Source: Poritiphilus sp965212595
GTDB taxonomy: Bacteria; Bacteroidota; Bacteroidia; Flavobacteriales; Flavobacteriaceae
Length of the DNA: 64,000 bases
Assembly: GCA_965212595.1 (NCBI GenBank)
Contig: CBDBVE010000001.1
Location: forward strand, 442,061 to 506,060
Direction: 5' to 3'
This document shows, in pieces, positions 1 through 7,214 of this stretch (within the stretch, counting starts at the first letter, position 1; the number at the start of each line of letters is the position of its first letter). The notes beneath the pieces are model-generated. The model ran no database searches. It was not told the origin of the DNA and saw only the letters and a list, made by a program, of their open reading frames with translations. The position numbers and the translations under genes were made by a program.

Positions 1-942
1 GAGATTTTCGGCATTTACTTCGGCATCTGGTGCCAATTTACCTTCAGCTTTTGCTTTGTTGATGTCTGCCTTGGCCTTTCTGGCCTCTTTAGCACTAGCC
101 CTTACGCTACCGCTTACCGAATAGAGCATTATTCCCGCTCCATCATCTGTTTTGACAGAACCATCATTCTCGTTGTAGTTGCCTTTTTGATACTTCTTAG
201 ACCTTTCAAGCACTTCTTTGTCCACATCAGCCCCAACAGCCATCGCAGATTCCAGGGCGCTGTTAGCCATCCCACTTTGCAATACTCCGGCCCAACCAGC
301 GCCTCTTTGCTTTCCGTCTGCATCAGTTCCTTGCTGTATGCGACCCACACAAATATCAAGACAACGCACCACACGCTTTCTATCTACCCCGGCCAGATTG
401 CGATCCAAAATGTTTGAAAGAAATTGACCAGCAAGAACCGCGTCGATATTCTGACCTAGTTTACTCTGTATTTGCGTATTGCGGACCTTTGTAATATACG
501 GGTCTCCGGCCTCTGCACTTTCAACGGTCTCAAGGATATAATTCAACGCTTTTTCGAGGTTTTCTGAATGACTTCCTTTTACCAAGGTGGTTCCGCTCCT
601 TAAAAGCGCCATTCCTACCATGGCAGTGGTAGCCGGATCTGATTTTACGGCATGCGGATCACGTATATGCTGTGCAGAATGACTTCCTGCACCATAACCT
701 CCGTTTGGCAATTGCGCTTCAGATAACCATTGTAGGCCATCCCTTACCGCTAGATTTATGTTTTCATCTGTTTTATACCTATTAAATCCCTGGGAAGACT
801 GTTCTCCCATAACTGTCATAAATACACAACCCTTCTCTGGCTGTAATGTTCTTTCTGGCTCTGCAGCCATTGGCTCAAAATAAAATACCATCCCTAAAAG
901 TACCAGGACAGGAACCAGGAGAAAATGCAATTTTGTTTTCAT
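1..942 (-). CDS. Secreted prenyltransferase/squalene-oxidase-repeat-like protein (5' part, 3' end off window)
   Basis: The 314 codons read from position 942 to the window edge, with no stop. The N-terminus (MKTKLHFLLVPVLVLLGMVF) is a signal peptide or membrane anchor. The body has repeated helical segments such as GLQWLSEAQLPNGGYG, ATTAMVGMALLRSG and ALNYILETVE, which resemble the alpha/alpha-barrel repeats of the prenyltransferase/squalene-oxidase superfamily (inferred from the QxxNGGYG-type motif, no family match run). An Ala/Lys/Glu-rich stretch (SAKEARKAKADINKAKAEG) follows near the edge. It probably acts in the periplasm or on the cell surface; no substrate can be assigned. It is divergent from the small gene at 1103. 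Confidence 0.6.
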   Translation of the reverse strand, partial: MKTKLHFLLVPVLVLLGMVFYFEPMAAEPERTLQPEKGCVFMTVMGEQSSQGFNRYKTDENINLAVRDGLQWLSEAQLPNGGYGAGSHSAQHIRDPHAVKSDPATTAMVGMALLRSGTTLVKGSHSENLEKALNYILETVESAEAGDPYITKVRNTQIQSKLGQNIDAVLAGQFLSNILDRNLAGVDRKRVVRCLDICVGRIQQGTDADGKQRGAGWAGVLQSGMANSALESAMAVGADVDKEVLERSKKYQKGNYNENDGSVKTDDGAGIMLYSVSGSVRASAKEARKAKADINKAKAEGKLAPDAEVNAENL

Positions 943-1036
943 CTTTAACTGTTTTTAGAATTTTTCCACAAGCTAAGGTGTAAGCGGTTTCAAAAAAATG
1001 TGTTTTTAGCCAGGGCTCTTCTACAGTGAGTCTGAC

Positions 1037-1061
1037 ACCCACTTCGGTTAGGCAAGTGGGC
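1037..1061. other. Hairpin in the divergent intergenic region
   Basis: CCCACTT (1038-1044) and AAGTGGG (1054-1060) form a 7-bp stem with a 9-nt loop. There is no T-run on either side, so it is not a standard terminator. It would lie in the 5' leader of the minus-strand gene that starts at 942. Function unknown. Confidence 0.3.
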
Positions 1062-1102
1062 GTTGATAGATTTTGGTTACCTTTAAGGCAAGTACCTTTG
1101 TG

Positions 1103-1258
1103 ATGAAAAAATCTTTTTTTGCTTTCCTGGCGGGGATAAATAAGCTGATTTTGCCCTCATTTACCAAAAAACGTCTTGATCTTTCTAAGGCTTCCAAGTT
1201 TCAATTGGCCATCATAGGTTGGCGTTATTACGTTACCACCAAAGCACTTGGAAAATAA
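1103..1258 (+). CDS. Conserved small basic protein, 51 aa (often labelled SsrA-binding protein in flavobacteria)
   Basis: The product starts MKKSFFAFLAGINKLILPSF and is basic, with a conserved-looking core (KRLDLSKASKFQLAIIGWRYYVT). I recall near-identical 50-residue proteins in many Flavobacteriaceae, sometimes named SsrA-binding protein. True SmpB is about 150 residues with an OB fold, so that name should not be taken as function. ATG 1103 was chosen because it starts the conserved part; a TTG 30 nt upstream would add ten weakly justified residues. A TACCTTTG at 1093-1100 resembles a -7 element but lies too close to the start to serve this ATG. No function is assigned. Confidence 0.6.
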   Translation: MKKSFFAFLAGINKLILPSFTKKRLDLSKASKFQLAIIGWRYYVTTKALGK

Positions 1259-1314
1259 CAGAAAGCGTTACGTATGAGCACATATTTGATCCATAATATT
1301 TAACCTCAGGTAAT

Positions 1315-1345
1315 TTTGCCTTAAGAACAAAAAGAAATATATTTG
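1315..1345 (+). promoter_or_regulatory. Bacteroidetes-type promoter of tRNA-Arg
   Basis: TTTG at 1315-1318, a 19-nt spacer, then TATATTTG at 1338-1345. This matches the Bacteroidetes consensus TTTG-N19-TAnnTTTG exactly. Transcription should start around 1351, about 10 nt before the tRNA. Confidence 0.8.
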
Positions 1346-1361
1346 CACCCCAATATTAAAC

Positions 1362-1435
1362 GGCCTCGTGGCGCAACTGAATAGCGCATCTGATTACGGC
1401 TCAGAAGGTTGCAGGTTTGAATCCTGCCGAGGTCA
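1362..1435 (+). tRNA. tRNA-Arg (ACG)
   Basis: The 74 nt fold as a cloverleaf. The acceptor stem is GGCCTCG (1362-1368) with CGAGGTC (1428-1434), with discriminator A at 1435. The anticodon stem is TCTGA/TCAGA around loop TTACGGC, giving anticodon ACG. The T arm is GCAGG-TTTGAAT-CCTGC. CCA is not encoded. The last 16 nt plus five flanking bases recur at 1562-1582. Confidence 0.95.
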
Positions 1436-1462
1436 CGAATGAATCACAAAAAAGTGAATTAC

Positions 1463-1498
1463 AAGCGAGTTTCAAAATTGAAGCTCGCTTCTTTTTTT
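1463..1498 (+). terminator. Rho-independent terminator after tRNA-Arg
   Basis: AAGCGAG (1463-1469) pairs with CTCGCTT (1484-1490). The inner TTCAA/TTGAA pairing makes an almost continuous 13-bp stem, followed by a run of seven T. Confidence 0.8.
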
Positions 1499-1561
1499 GA
1501 AAATTGTGAAGTAATTCTTTTGTGATTCTCAAAGCGGAGCTTTGTCAGGAAAGATGAAATC

Positions 1562-1582
1562 AATCCTGCCGAGGTCACGAAT
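1562..1582 (+). repeat. 21-bp direct repeat of the tRNA-Arg 3' end (att-like)
   Basis: Positions 1562-1582 repeat 1420-1440 without mismatch: the 3' half of the T arm, the 3' acceptor strand, the discriminator and five flanking bases. Copies of a tRNA 3' end are typical of tyrosine-integrase attachment sites, but no integrase lies within this window and only 121 bp separate the copies. It is either a scar or the tail of a deleted second tRNA gene. Confidence 0.55.
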
Positions 1583-1598
1583 AAATAGTTCGATAAGA

Positions 1599-1629
1599 AA
1601 AAACGCCAAGCTTGCTTGAGCGTTTTTTT
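1599..1629 (+). terminator. Second terminator after the tRNA-tail repeat
   Basis: AAACGC+CAAGC (1601-1611) pairs with GCTTG+GCGTTT (1614-1625, one bulged A), followed by T residues to 1629. Each tRNA-tail copy thus carries its own terminator. Confidence 0.7.
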
Positions 1630-1698
1630 GTTTAGACTATTTGGAATATTCGGCATTGCGTTTTGGAAGAGGGTAAAACATGATTACAACTTTTGTTT

Positions 1699-2109
1699 TT
1701 AATGATCGACACAGCAACCATCATTTTCGCAGCGACAGTAATGGCGATTGTAAAAGTGAAGTAATATTAGCCCAATGGTAGGAACATATATTAATTCCTC
1801 TGCCAGATGCCCTATCTCTAGTTTTTCGTTAACAATAATCAAGGCTAACATTATCCAAAGGCTCCAGAAAGCATATTTAATCCATTGTTTTGAGGTATTC
1901 CTGGCCGACCAATAAACTGCAAAAAATGAAATAGCAAGAAACAGCATATCCATAGTACCCCACCACCAGGGACGCGATTCTTCCGCGGAGGCAAGACCAG
2001 CCTGTGCTACAAAAAGGATCGGTGTTGCCAGGCAATGTAAAAAACATAGCACACTTGCCATAGCACCAATAATATCCGACTTAGAACTAAGGTTCAACAA
2101 GTTGGTCAT
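1699..2109 (-). CDS. MerC-like four-helix membrane protein
   Basis: The product has 136 residues with about four membrane segments. The N-terminal helix carries the MerC-domain signature GAMASVLCFLHCLATPI, with a Cys pair (C22, C26) in the membrane. The C-terminus is rich in metal ligands (HFYNRHYCRCENDGCCVDH). MerC proteins are inner-membrane metal (classically mercuric ion) importers. Chromosomal flavobacterial versions are of unproven substrate. It is divergent from an ABC/FtsX/Fur operon and shares the palindrome at 2187-2209, and its TACATTTG -7 element (complement of 2168-2175) sits next to it. This suggests a zinc or related metal response rather than mercury resistance, and no mercury genes are nearby. 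Confidence 0.75.
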   Translation of the reverse strand: MTNLLNLSSKSDIIGAMASVLCFLHCLATPILFVAQAGLASAEESRPWWWGTMDMLFLAISFFAVYWSARNTSKQWIKYAFWSLWIMLALIIVNEKLEIGHLAEELIYVPTIGLILLHFYNRHYCRCENDGCCVDH

Positions 2110-2167
2110 AAACAGCGTATTTTGTGATCTCGAGCATTGACTATACTCAATGTTTTTGTTTGGTGGA

Positions 2168-2227
2168 CAAATGTATTCAATTTTTGTAAATGCAACTTAG
2201 TTGCATTTAATTATTTTTTTATTTTTG
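2168..2227. promoter_or_regulatory. Divergent promoters of the merC-like gene and the ABC operon
   Basis: On the minus strand, TACATTTG (complement of 2168-2175) fits the -7 consensus. On the plus strand, TATTTTTG (2220-2227) fits it. Both flank the palindrome, whose two GTTG words could act as the -33 elements (spacers 16-17 nt, slightly short). Repressor binding would cover both promoters. Confidence 0.55.
2187..2209. promoter_or_regulatory. 23-bp palindrome, candidate Fur/Zur-family operator
   Basis: TAAATGCAAC and GTTGCATTTA are perfect 10-bp inverted arms separated by TTA. The site lies midway between two divergent genes of a metal-type island whose last gene is a Fur-family regulator. 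Position, symmetry and arm length fit a dimeric Fur/Zur operator. The assignment is inference from context; I cannot compare it with a motif database. Confidence 0.6.
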
Positions 2228-2240
2228 TGAAAAGCTTTAA

Positions 2241-2867
2241 ATGGTTAAAACATCCAATCTTTCTTATGCTTACGAAAATGGAAATGCGCTGGCGTTTCCT
2301 GATATTGAGCTTACCCCCGGAGAACATTTGCTGGTCATAGGGCCTTCAGGGGTGGGTAAAACCACGCTTTTGTATCTGATGGCAGGTCTTTTGCCTTCCT
2401 TAGGAGGTATAGTATCAATTGCGGGAACGGAGTTAAATTCGATGACACGGCGCGAACTGGATGGCTTTAGAGGCGAGCATATTGGGCTTATCTTCCAACA
2501 ATATCATTTTATCAAATCGCTAAAGGTGGCAGACAATCTTCGCCTAAGGCAGAGTTTCCCGAAAAACGCTAATGACAAAAAAAGAAGAAATGAACTTGCA
2601 GCAAGGTTAGGGCTAACCGAACATCTAAACAAGAAAGTTTCTGCATTGAGCCAGGGACAGCAACAGCGACTTTGCATTGCATTGGGGCTAATCCACAGGC
2701 CCAAGATCATTTTCGCCGATGAACCTACTTCTAACCTGGATGATGAAAACTGTGCAAAGGTTATCGCTCTGCTCAAGGAAGAGGCTAAGATTTGCAAGAG
2801 TAGCCTGTTGATCATTACGCATGATCTTAGGGTAATGTCCCATTTTCAAAACCAGGTTACCTTATGA
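2241..2867 (+). CDS. ABC transporter ATP-binding protein (LolD/MacB type)
   Basis: A 208-residue ATPase with Walker A GPSGVGKTT at 34-42, Q-loop FQQYHF at 85-90, signature LSQGQ at 136-140 and Walker B IIFADEP at 156-162, followed by the switch His in IITHD. Sequence and size match the MacB/LolD subgroup, which partners FtsX-like permeases. These move lipoproteins or act as mechanotransmitters rather than importing solutes. It is the first gene of a tightly packed operon and overlaps the permease by ATGA at 2864-2867. Expression probably depends on the palindrome at 2187-2209. From memory, the layout resembles the zinc-responsive PA4063-PA4066 locus of Pseudomonas aeruginosa. Confidence 0.85.
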   Translation: MVKTSNLSYAYENGNALAFPDIELTPGEHLLVIGPSGVGKTTLLYLMAGLLPSLGGIVSIAGTELNSMTRRELDGFRGEHIGLIFQQYHFIKSLKVADNLRLRQSFPKNANDKKRRNELAARLGLTEHLNKKVSALSQGQQQRLCIALGLIHRPKIIFADEPTSNLDDENCAKVIALLKEEAKICKSSLLIITHDLRVMSHFQNQVTL

Positions 2868-4117
2868 ATTTAGGCTATCTCGCTTTTAGAAATATGATCT
2901 CCAAACCGCTCAACTTATTATTGAGTTTGTTGTTGTTGTCGTTGAGTGTCTCGTTGGTCACCTTTGTTTTACAGTTGAGCCAGCAACTGGGAGGACAGCT
3001 GAACAAGAACATTGCTCCTTTTGACATGGTTGTAGGCGCCAAGGGAAGTCCCTTACAACTCGTTTTATCTTCGGTACTTCATGTAGATGTACCCACAGGG
3101 AATATCAACATGAAGGAAGCAGAGGTCTTGCAAAAACACCCTTTTATACGAACTGCCATCCCTGTTTCCTATGGAGATAACTACAAAGGATTTCGGATTT
3201 TAGGGACTCAAACCACATATCTAGAACAGTATAATGCCCAATTGTCTGAGGGAACGTTGTATGAAAAGCCTTTTGAAGTGGTGGTTGGTAGTAAAGTTGC
3301 AGGGCGGTTAGACTTGAATGTGGGAGACAGTTTCATAAGTTCTCACGGTTTGGCCGCTGCGGGTATCGAAGCGCACGACGAACATCCTTTTATCGTTAAA
3401 GGAATTTTAAAGCCTACCGGAACCGTAGTAGACCAGCTACTGATTACCAATCTGGAAAGTATCTGGGATGCTCATCATCATGTAGATGAAGTTAATCTTC
3501 GGACAGAGCAAGATCATGATGCAGAAAGTGCTTCTAAAAAAGAAGGGACGCCTCAAGAGGACAATCATGACGAAAAAGAAATCACCTCCCTGCTGGTGAA
3601 GTTCAAAAGCCCCCTGGGTATGGTTCAGCTACCCAGATTTATCAATGAGAATACCTCTATGCAGGCCGCTTTACCTGGCTTTGAAGTACAACGACTAATG
3701 GGACTGCTTGGTTCTGGAGTACAAGCCATAAACGGTATTGCACTAGCAATCCTTTTGGTTTCAGGATTCAGTATCTTTATCAGTCTATTGAAAACTATCC
3801 GAGAGCGAAGACAGGAACTTGCCCTATTAAGGACCTACGGCCTTAGCACGAGGCAACTTCTTGGATTGGCACTTTTGGAAGGAATTTTTCTGGCGGCCAT
3901 TGGATTTATGATAGGTTGGCTCCTGGGCCGGGTTGGGCTATGGATGATTTCTTTTTATACTCAAAATTCATTTGGATATACACTGCAGATTAGTGCTCCA
4001 GACACTGTTGAAATTATATTGTTTGGCCTTATTCTTGCCCTGGCCACTATAGCCACTTTGTTGGCATCGCTTTCAATTTTTAAATTAAATGTTGCTAAAA
4101 CCTTATCTGATGCTTAG
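2864..4117 (+). CDS. FtsX-family ABC permease with His-rich extracytoplasmic loop
   Basis: The product has 417 residues. There is one membrane helix at about 15-40, a large periplasmic MacB-PCD-like domain, and three C-terminal helices (about 285-310, 335-360, 380-405), the MacB/LolC topology. A loop at 203-239 carries clustered His/Asp/Glu (AHHHVDEV...EQDHDAE...DNHDEKE), typical of proteins handling zinc or related metals. It pairs with the upstream ATPase (ATGA overlap) and its end overlaps the next gene by 8 nt. The His-rich insert is the main sequence clue to metal involvement; the transported substrate is unknown. Confidence 0.82.
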   Translation: MNLGYLAFRNMISKPLNLLLSLLLLSLSVSLVTFVLQLSQQLGGQLNKNIAPFDMVVGAKGSPLQLVLSSVLHVDVPTGNINMKEAEVLQKHPFIRTAIPVSYGDNYKGFRILGTQTTYLEQYNAQLSEGTLYEKPFEVVVGSKVAGRLDLNVGDSFISSHGLAAAGIEAHDEHPFIVKGILKPTGTVVDQLLITNLESIWDAHHHVDEVNLRTEQDHDAESASKKEGTPQEDNHDEKEITSLLVKFKSPLGMVQLPRFINENTSMQAALPGFEVQRLMGLLGSGVQAINGIALAILLVSGFSIFISLLKTIRERRQELALLRTYGLSTRQLLGLALLEGIFLAAIGFMIGWLLGRVGLWMISFYTQNSFGYTLQISAPDTVEIILFGLILALATIATLLASLSIFKLNVAKTLSDA

Positions 4118-4547
4118 ACCTTTATTAATTGTTTTGTTTATAACTTTAGCCTACCCATTGGCAGCCCAGGAGCAGTTGACATGGGAAGATTTTGCCGATG
4201 TCAGCTTTGAACCCGTATACAGCGAGAAGTACGGCGTACATTTCTTAATGCCTAAGTTTGGTGAAAAAATAAAATCCTACGAAGGAAAAGAAGTGAGTAT
4301 CCAGGGTTATTTTTTAGACATTTCAGGAAGCGGAGAGATATTTTTGGTGTCACAGAACCCAATGGCCTCATGTTTTTTCTGCGGTGCAGCCGGACCTGAA
4401 ACTATTGTTGAGGTCCGTTTTAAAGAGAAACCAACGTTTAAAACCGATCAAATTGTACTGGCTACCGGAATGCTTGAGCTTAACCCAAATAACGTAAACC
4501 ATTGCAACTATATCCTGGAAGTAGCTACGGGTAAATTAGTGAAATAA
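4110..4547 (+). CDS. Periplasmic CFFC-motif protein (DUF3299-like), copy 1
   Basis: A 145-residue exported protein with signal peptide MLRPLLIVLFITLAYPLAAQ. A compact OB-like domain follows: GKEVSIQGYFLDI, then NPMASCFFCGAAGPE with the CxxC at 88-91, then a LATGMLELN strand. Layout and position behind an ABC/FtsX pair match DUF3299-type proteins of Zur-regulated operons (inference, no profile run). ATG 4110 was chosen over 4089 because it begins the signal peptide. The stop TAA shares its last A with the next ATG. The CFFC pair could bind metal or be redox-active. It is paralogous to the next gene. Confidence 0.72.
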   Translation: MLRPLLIVLFITLAYPLAAQEQLTWEDFADVSFEPVYSEKYGVHFLMPKFGEKIKSYEGKEVSIQGYFLDISGSGEIFLVSQNPMASCFFCGAAGPETIVEVRFKEKPTFKTDQIVLATGMLELNPNNVNHCNYILEVATGKLVK

Positions 4548-4990
4548 TGAAATTGAGATTATCCCTCTTTATGATATTATTCTGGGCAGGGACGGAAATC
4601 CGTTCTCAGGCTGTGTTAGATTGGTCTGACCTTTCTGAGGGAATTTCATGGGAACTTCCTGCACCCGGGGCTATTTTCCCTGGCTTTCAAAAAGCCAACT
4701 TTTCTTCAGAAATACGAGCTCTAGAGGGAAAAGAGGTTATCATCACCGGATACCTATTAATTTTAGATGCGCAACAGACGGTATTTCTTCTCTCAAAAAA
4801 CCCTATGGCTTCTTGTTTTTTCTGTGGAAATGGAGGCCCGGAAACCGTAGTAGATTTACAATTTTATGAGAAGCCTCCTTTTGAGATGGACGAACTACTG
4901 TCAGTTCGGGGAATACTGCGCTTGAACCGGGACAATCCGAATGCCAGTTACTTTAAAATCGAAAAAGCAGATGCTATTAGTTTCAAATAA
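4547..4990 (+). CDS. Periplasmic CFFC-motif protein (DUF3299-like), copy 2
   Basis: A 147-residue exported protein with a signal peptide cut after about residue 20 (TEIRSQA). It shares with its upstream neighbour GKEVIITGYL, NPMASCFFCGNGGPE (CxxC at 90-93), a FYEKPPF segment and a final beta-strand, but is otherwise diverged. The two are therefore an old tandem duplication. Start and stop are translationally coupled to copy 1 (TAATG). Keeping two copies suggests a heterodimer or different partners. Function unknown; a metal or thiol role is inferred from the conserved Cys pair and the operon. Confidence 0.72.
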   Translation: MKLRLSLFMILFWAGTEIRSQAVLDWSDLSEGISWELPAPGAIFPGFQKANFSSEIRALEGKEVIITGYLLILDAQQTVFLLSKNPMASCFFCGNGGPETVVDLQFYEKPPFEMDELLSVRGILRLNRDNPNASYFKIEKADAISFK

Positions 4991-5001
4991 AGTGTGTGGG
5001 C

Positions 5002-5406
5002 ATGAAAAAAGAAGACTACGAACAACTTTTAGAACAGAAAGGACTAAAGAAAACCAAGGTTAGGATGGCCTTAATTCATCACTTTATCAATTTGGAACAT
5101 GCGCAATCATATACAGACCTGCAAGCAGCTTTGCTCGGCGAGGTAGACAAGTCTACACTTTACCGAAACCTGACAAGTTTTGAGCGTGCGGGGATTATTC
5201 ACCGTATTAATGATCATTCTGGTGTAGCCAAGTACGCGTTTGGTAAAGCCCCATTACAAGGTAATGAACACGCCCACTTTGTTTGTGAATGTTGCGAAAC
5301 CGTGTATTGCATGGAAGAACTGGTGCCGTCTCAGCTTAGTGTTCCTAAAGGATTCAAAACAAACAAGGTGCAAACCATAATTAGAGGTATTTGTGCTGAC
5401 TGTTGA
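5002..5406 (+). CDS. Fur-family transcriptional regulator (Zur-like)
   Basis: The 134 residues contain a winged-helix domain (LKKTKVRMALIHHF, STLYRNLTSFERAGII) and a C-terminal metal/dimer domain. HAHFVCECCETVYC carries C95/C98 and the C-terminus has C131/C134 (GICADC), the four-Cys structural zinc site of Fur/Zur/PerR proteins. The gene lies 11 nt after copy 2 of the CFFC proteins, so it closes the operon and would autoregulate through the 2187-2209 palindrome. ATG 5002 is preferred over GTG 4996. Zur is favoured over Fur or PerR by the His-rich permease and the operon type, but this is inference. Confidence 0.85.
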   Translation: MKKEDYEQLLEQKGLKKTKVRMALIHHFINLEHAQSYTDLQAALLGEVDKSTLYRNLTSFERAGIIHRINDHSGVAKYAFGKAPLQGNEHAHFVCECCETVYCMEELVPSQLSVPKGFKTNKVQTIIRGICADC

Positions 5407-5504
5407 AAACATTTCCAATCCTAACAATACGAGAGGCCCATACGAATATCTGATATATGCAGCTTGCTCATTTTGGCCATTTAGACAATAAATAGAAATA
5501 TATC

Positions 5505-7187
5505 ATGCCGTATAATCGTAGAAAATTCATCAGCTTTTTGGGAAAGGCAAGTATCGGAACGGCGGTTTTACCTCCTTTTATGATGGGTTGTGGAAATTTG
5601 GCCTCCCCAAATGAACAAAACATAAAAACTTCTAAGCAAACTCTTGAGCGCTTAAAGCAACTAAACATTTTAGGGCTTCCACCGTCTAGTAAAGATGATC
5701 TTTTGTTGAGCAACGGCCTGGACTATCATGTTATTTTACGCTGGGGCGATGAAATAAGCCAAAAAGACCGCTTTGGGTATAACAATGATTTTACCTGTTT
5801 TTTACCATTTAATGAGGAGGATCCTACAGATGGTCTGCTGTGGGTGAATCACGAATATGTAAATCCTTTGTTTGTTTCTGGATTTGACGCCAGCAAATAC
5901 CAAAACCCGGATAAGCACCGAACAAAAGCACAGGTAGATAAAGAAATGTACAATGTGGGGGGAAGTATTGTTCGCGTAAGACAAACCAATGGAAAATGGG
6001 AACTAGTGAAAAATGACCCTCACAATCGTCGTATCACCGCCAAAACGCCCATTGCACTTAATTGGGACCATCCTATTAAAGGAGCCTCCACGGTTATTGG
6101 TACGCACAGCAATTGTTCTGGGGGAGTTACCCCATGGAAGACATTTTTAACGTGTGAGGAGAATTACGACAGTTTTTTTGGAGAAACCGTATACGATCAG
6201 GACAATCAGGCACAGCACCAACCCAGCAGTGAAGGCTGGGAAAAGTTTTATGCCTATCCGCCAGAGCACTATGGTTGGGTGGTGGAAATAGACCCAAAAG
6301 ACGGTTCGGCCCAAAAACACATTGCAATTGGCAGGTATGCCCATGAATGTTGTACGCTTTATGAGTTGGAGGATAAAAGAGTGGTGGCGTATTCCGGGGA
6401 TGACAAAAACAACGAACACTTGTACAAATTTGTTTCATCCAAACCAGGTTCATTAAAAGAGGGAACACTATATGTCGCGGATACTGTTAATGGGAAATGG
6501 TTGGCGCTTGATTGGGAAAGTCAACCCGCCTTAAAAGAAAAATTTAAAGATCAGACCGAGGTTTTGATCCGTACGCGGGAAGCGGCCAAACTTTTAGGCG
6601 CTACTGAGCTAAACCGCCCCGAGGATATAGAAATAGACCCAATAAGTGGAGGTGTTTTTGTGTCTCTTACCAACAATACCAGTAAAAATGACTTCCACGG
6701 ATCTATTTTAAAGATCGAGGAGGCCAATGGCAAGTATGACGCCTTAAGCTTTAGGGCTTCCACCTTTATGGCCGGAGGTGAGGAAAATGGCTTTGCCTGC
6801 CCTGATAACCTGGCTTTTGATATGGCAGGGAATTTATGGTTTACTTCCGATATGTCTGGAAGCAAGATGAACAAGGATGGCCCCTATAAAGCCTATAAGA
6901 ACAACAGCCTTTTTGTAATTCCACGCTACGGAAAGGAAGAGGGCAAGGTGATTCGGCTGGTTTCAGCTCCTATAGATGCCGAGCTTACCGGCCCCTGGTT
7001 TTCACCAGATGGAAAAACCTTGTTTCTAAGCGTACAGCATCCCGGTGAACAAACTACCGATCTTGGAAACCCGACCAGCAAATGGCCTTTTGATGCAGAT
7101 GGCATTCCAAAACCTGCGGTTGTGGCCATTACAGGTGATCTTATCGAAAAAATGAACAAACTGCATCTGCTGGAAGACGCCGGTTAG
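5505..7187 (+). CDS. Tat-exported DUF839 (PhoX-family) protein
   Basis: A 560-residue protein with an N-terminal twin-arginine region (NRRKFISFLGKAS) and a following MMGCG Cys that could be lipidated. The body is the DUF839/PhoX-type beta-propeller, with stretches such as DDLLLSNGLDYHVILRWGD, LWVNHEYV, FLTCEENYDSFFGE, AHECCTLYE and RPEDIEIDP. PhoX proteins are calcium/iron-dependent periplasmic alkaline phosphatases. Many DUF839 members lack proven activity, so phosphatase function is only a possibility. It sits alone between the Fur-family gene and a convergent acetyltransferase. No Pho-type control is evident. Confidence 0.8.
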   Translation: MPYNRRKFISFLGKASIGTAVLPPFMMGCGNLASPNEQNIKTSKQTLERLKQLNILGLPPSSKDDLLLSNGLDYHVILRWGDEISQKDRFGYNNDFTCFLPFNEEDPTDGLLWVNHEYVNPLFVSGFDASKYQNPDKHRTKAQVDKEMYNVGGSIVRVRQTNGKWELVKNDPHNRRITAKTPIALNWDHPIKGASTVIGTHSNCSGGVTPWKTFLTCEENYDSFFGETVYDQDNQAQHQPSSEGWEKFYAYPPEHYGWVVEIDPKDGSAQKHIAIGRYAHECCTLYELEDKRVVAYSGDDKNNEHLYKFVSSKPGSLKEGTLYVADTVNGKWLALDWESQPALKEKFKDQTEVLIRTREAAKLLGATELNRPEDIEIDPISGGVFVSLTNNTSKNDFHGSILKIEEANGKYDALSFRASTFMAGGEENGFACPDNLAFDMAGNLWFTSDMSGSKMNKDGPYKAYKNNSLFVIPRYGKEEGKVIRLVSAPIDAELTGPWFSPDGKTLFLSVQHPGEQTTDLGNPTSKWPFDADGIPKPAVVAITGDLIEKMNKLHLLEDAG

Positions 7188-7214
7188 CAGGAAAATGGGT
7201 TTGGTGCTTGCCAA

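Noticed and set aside
187..427. Two plus-strand open frames of about 70 codons
   Set aside because: They lie opposite the long minus-strand secreted protein, with unnatural composition and no domain pattern.
1441..1561. A second tRNA-Arg gene before the tail duplicate
   Set aside because: Only the 3' 16 nt of the tRNA recur; no D arm, anticodon arm or 5' acceptor strand is present.
6127..6468. Minus-strand frames inside the DUF839 gene
   Set aside because: Shadows of a well-supported 560-residue gene; no start context or conserved motif.
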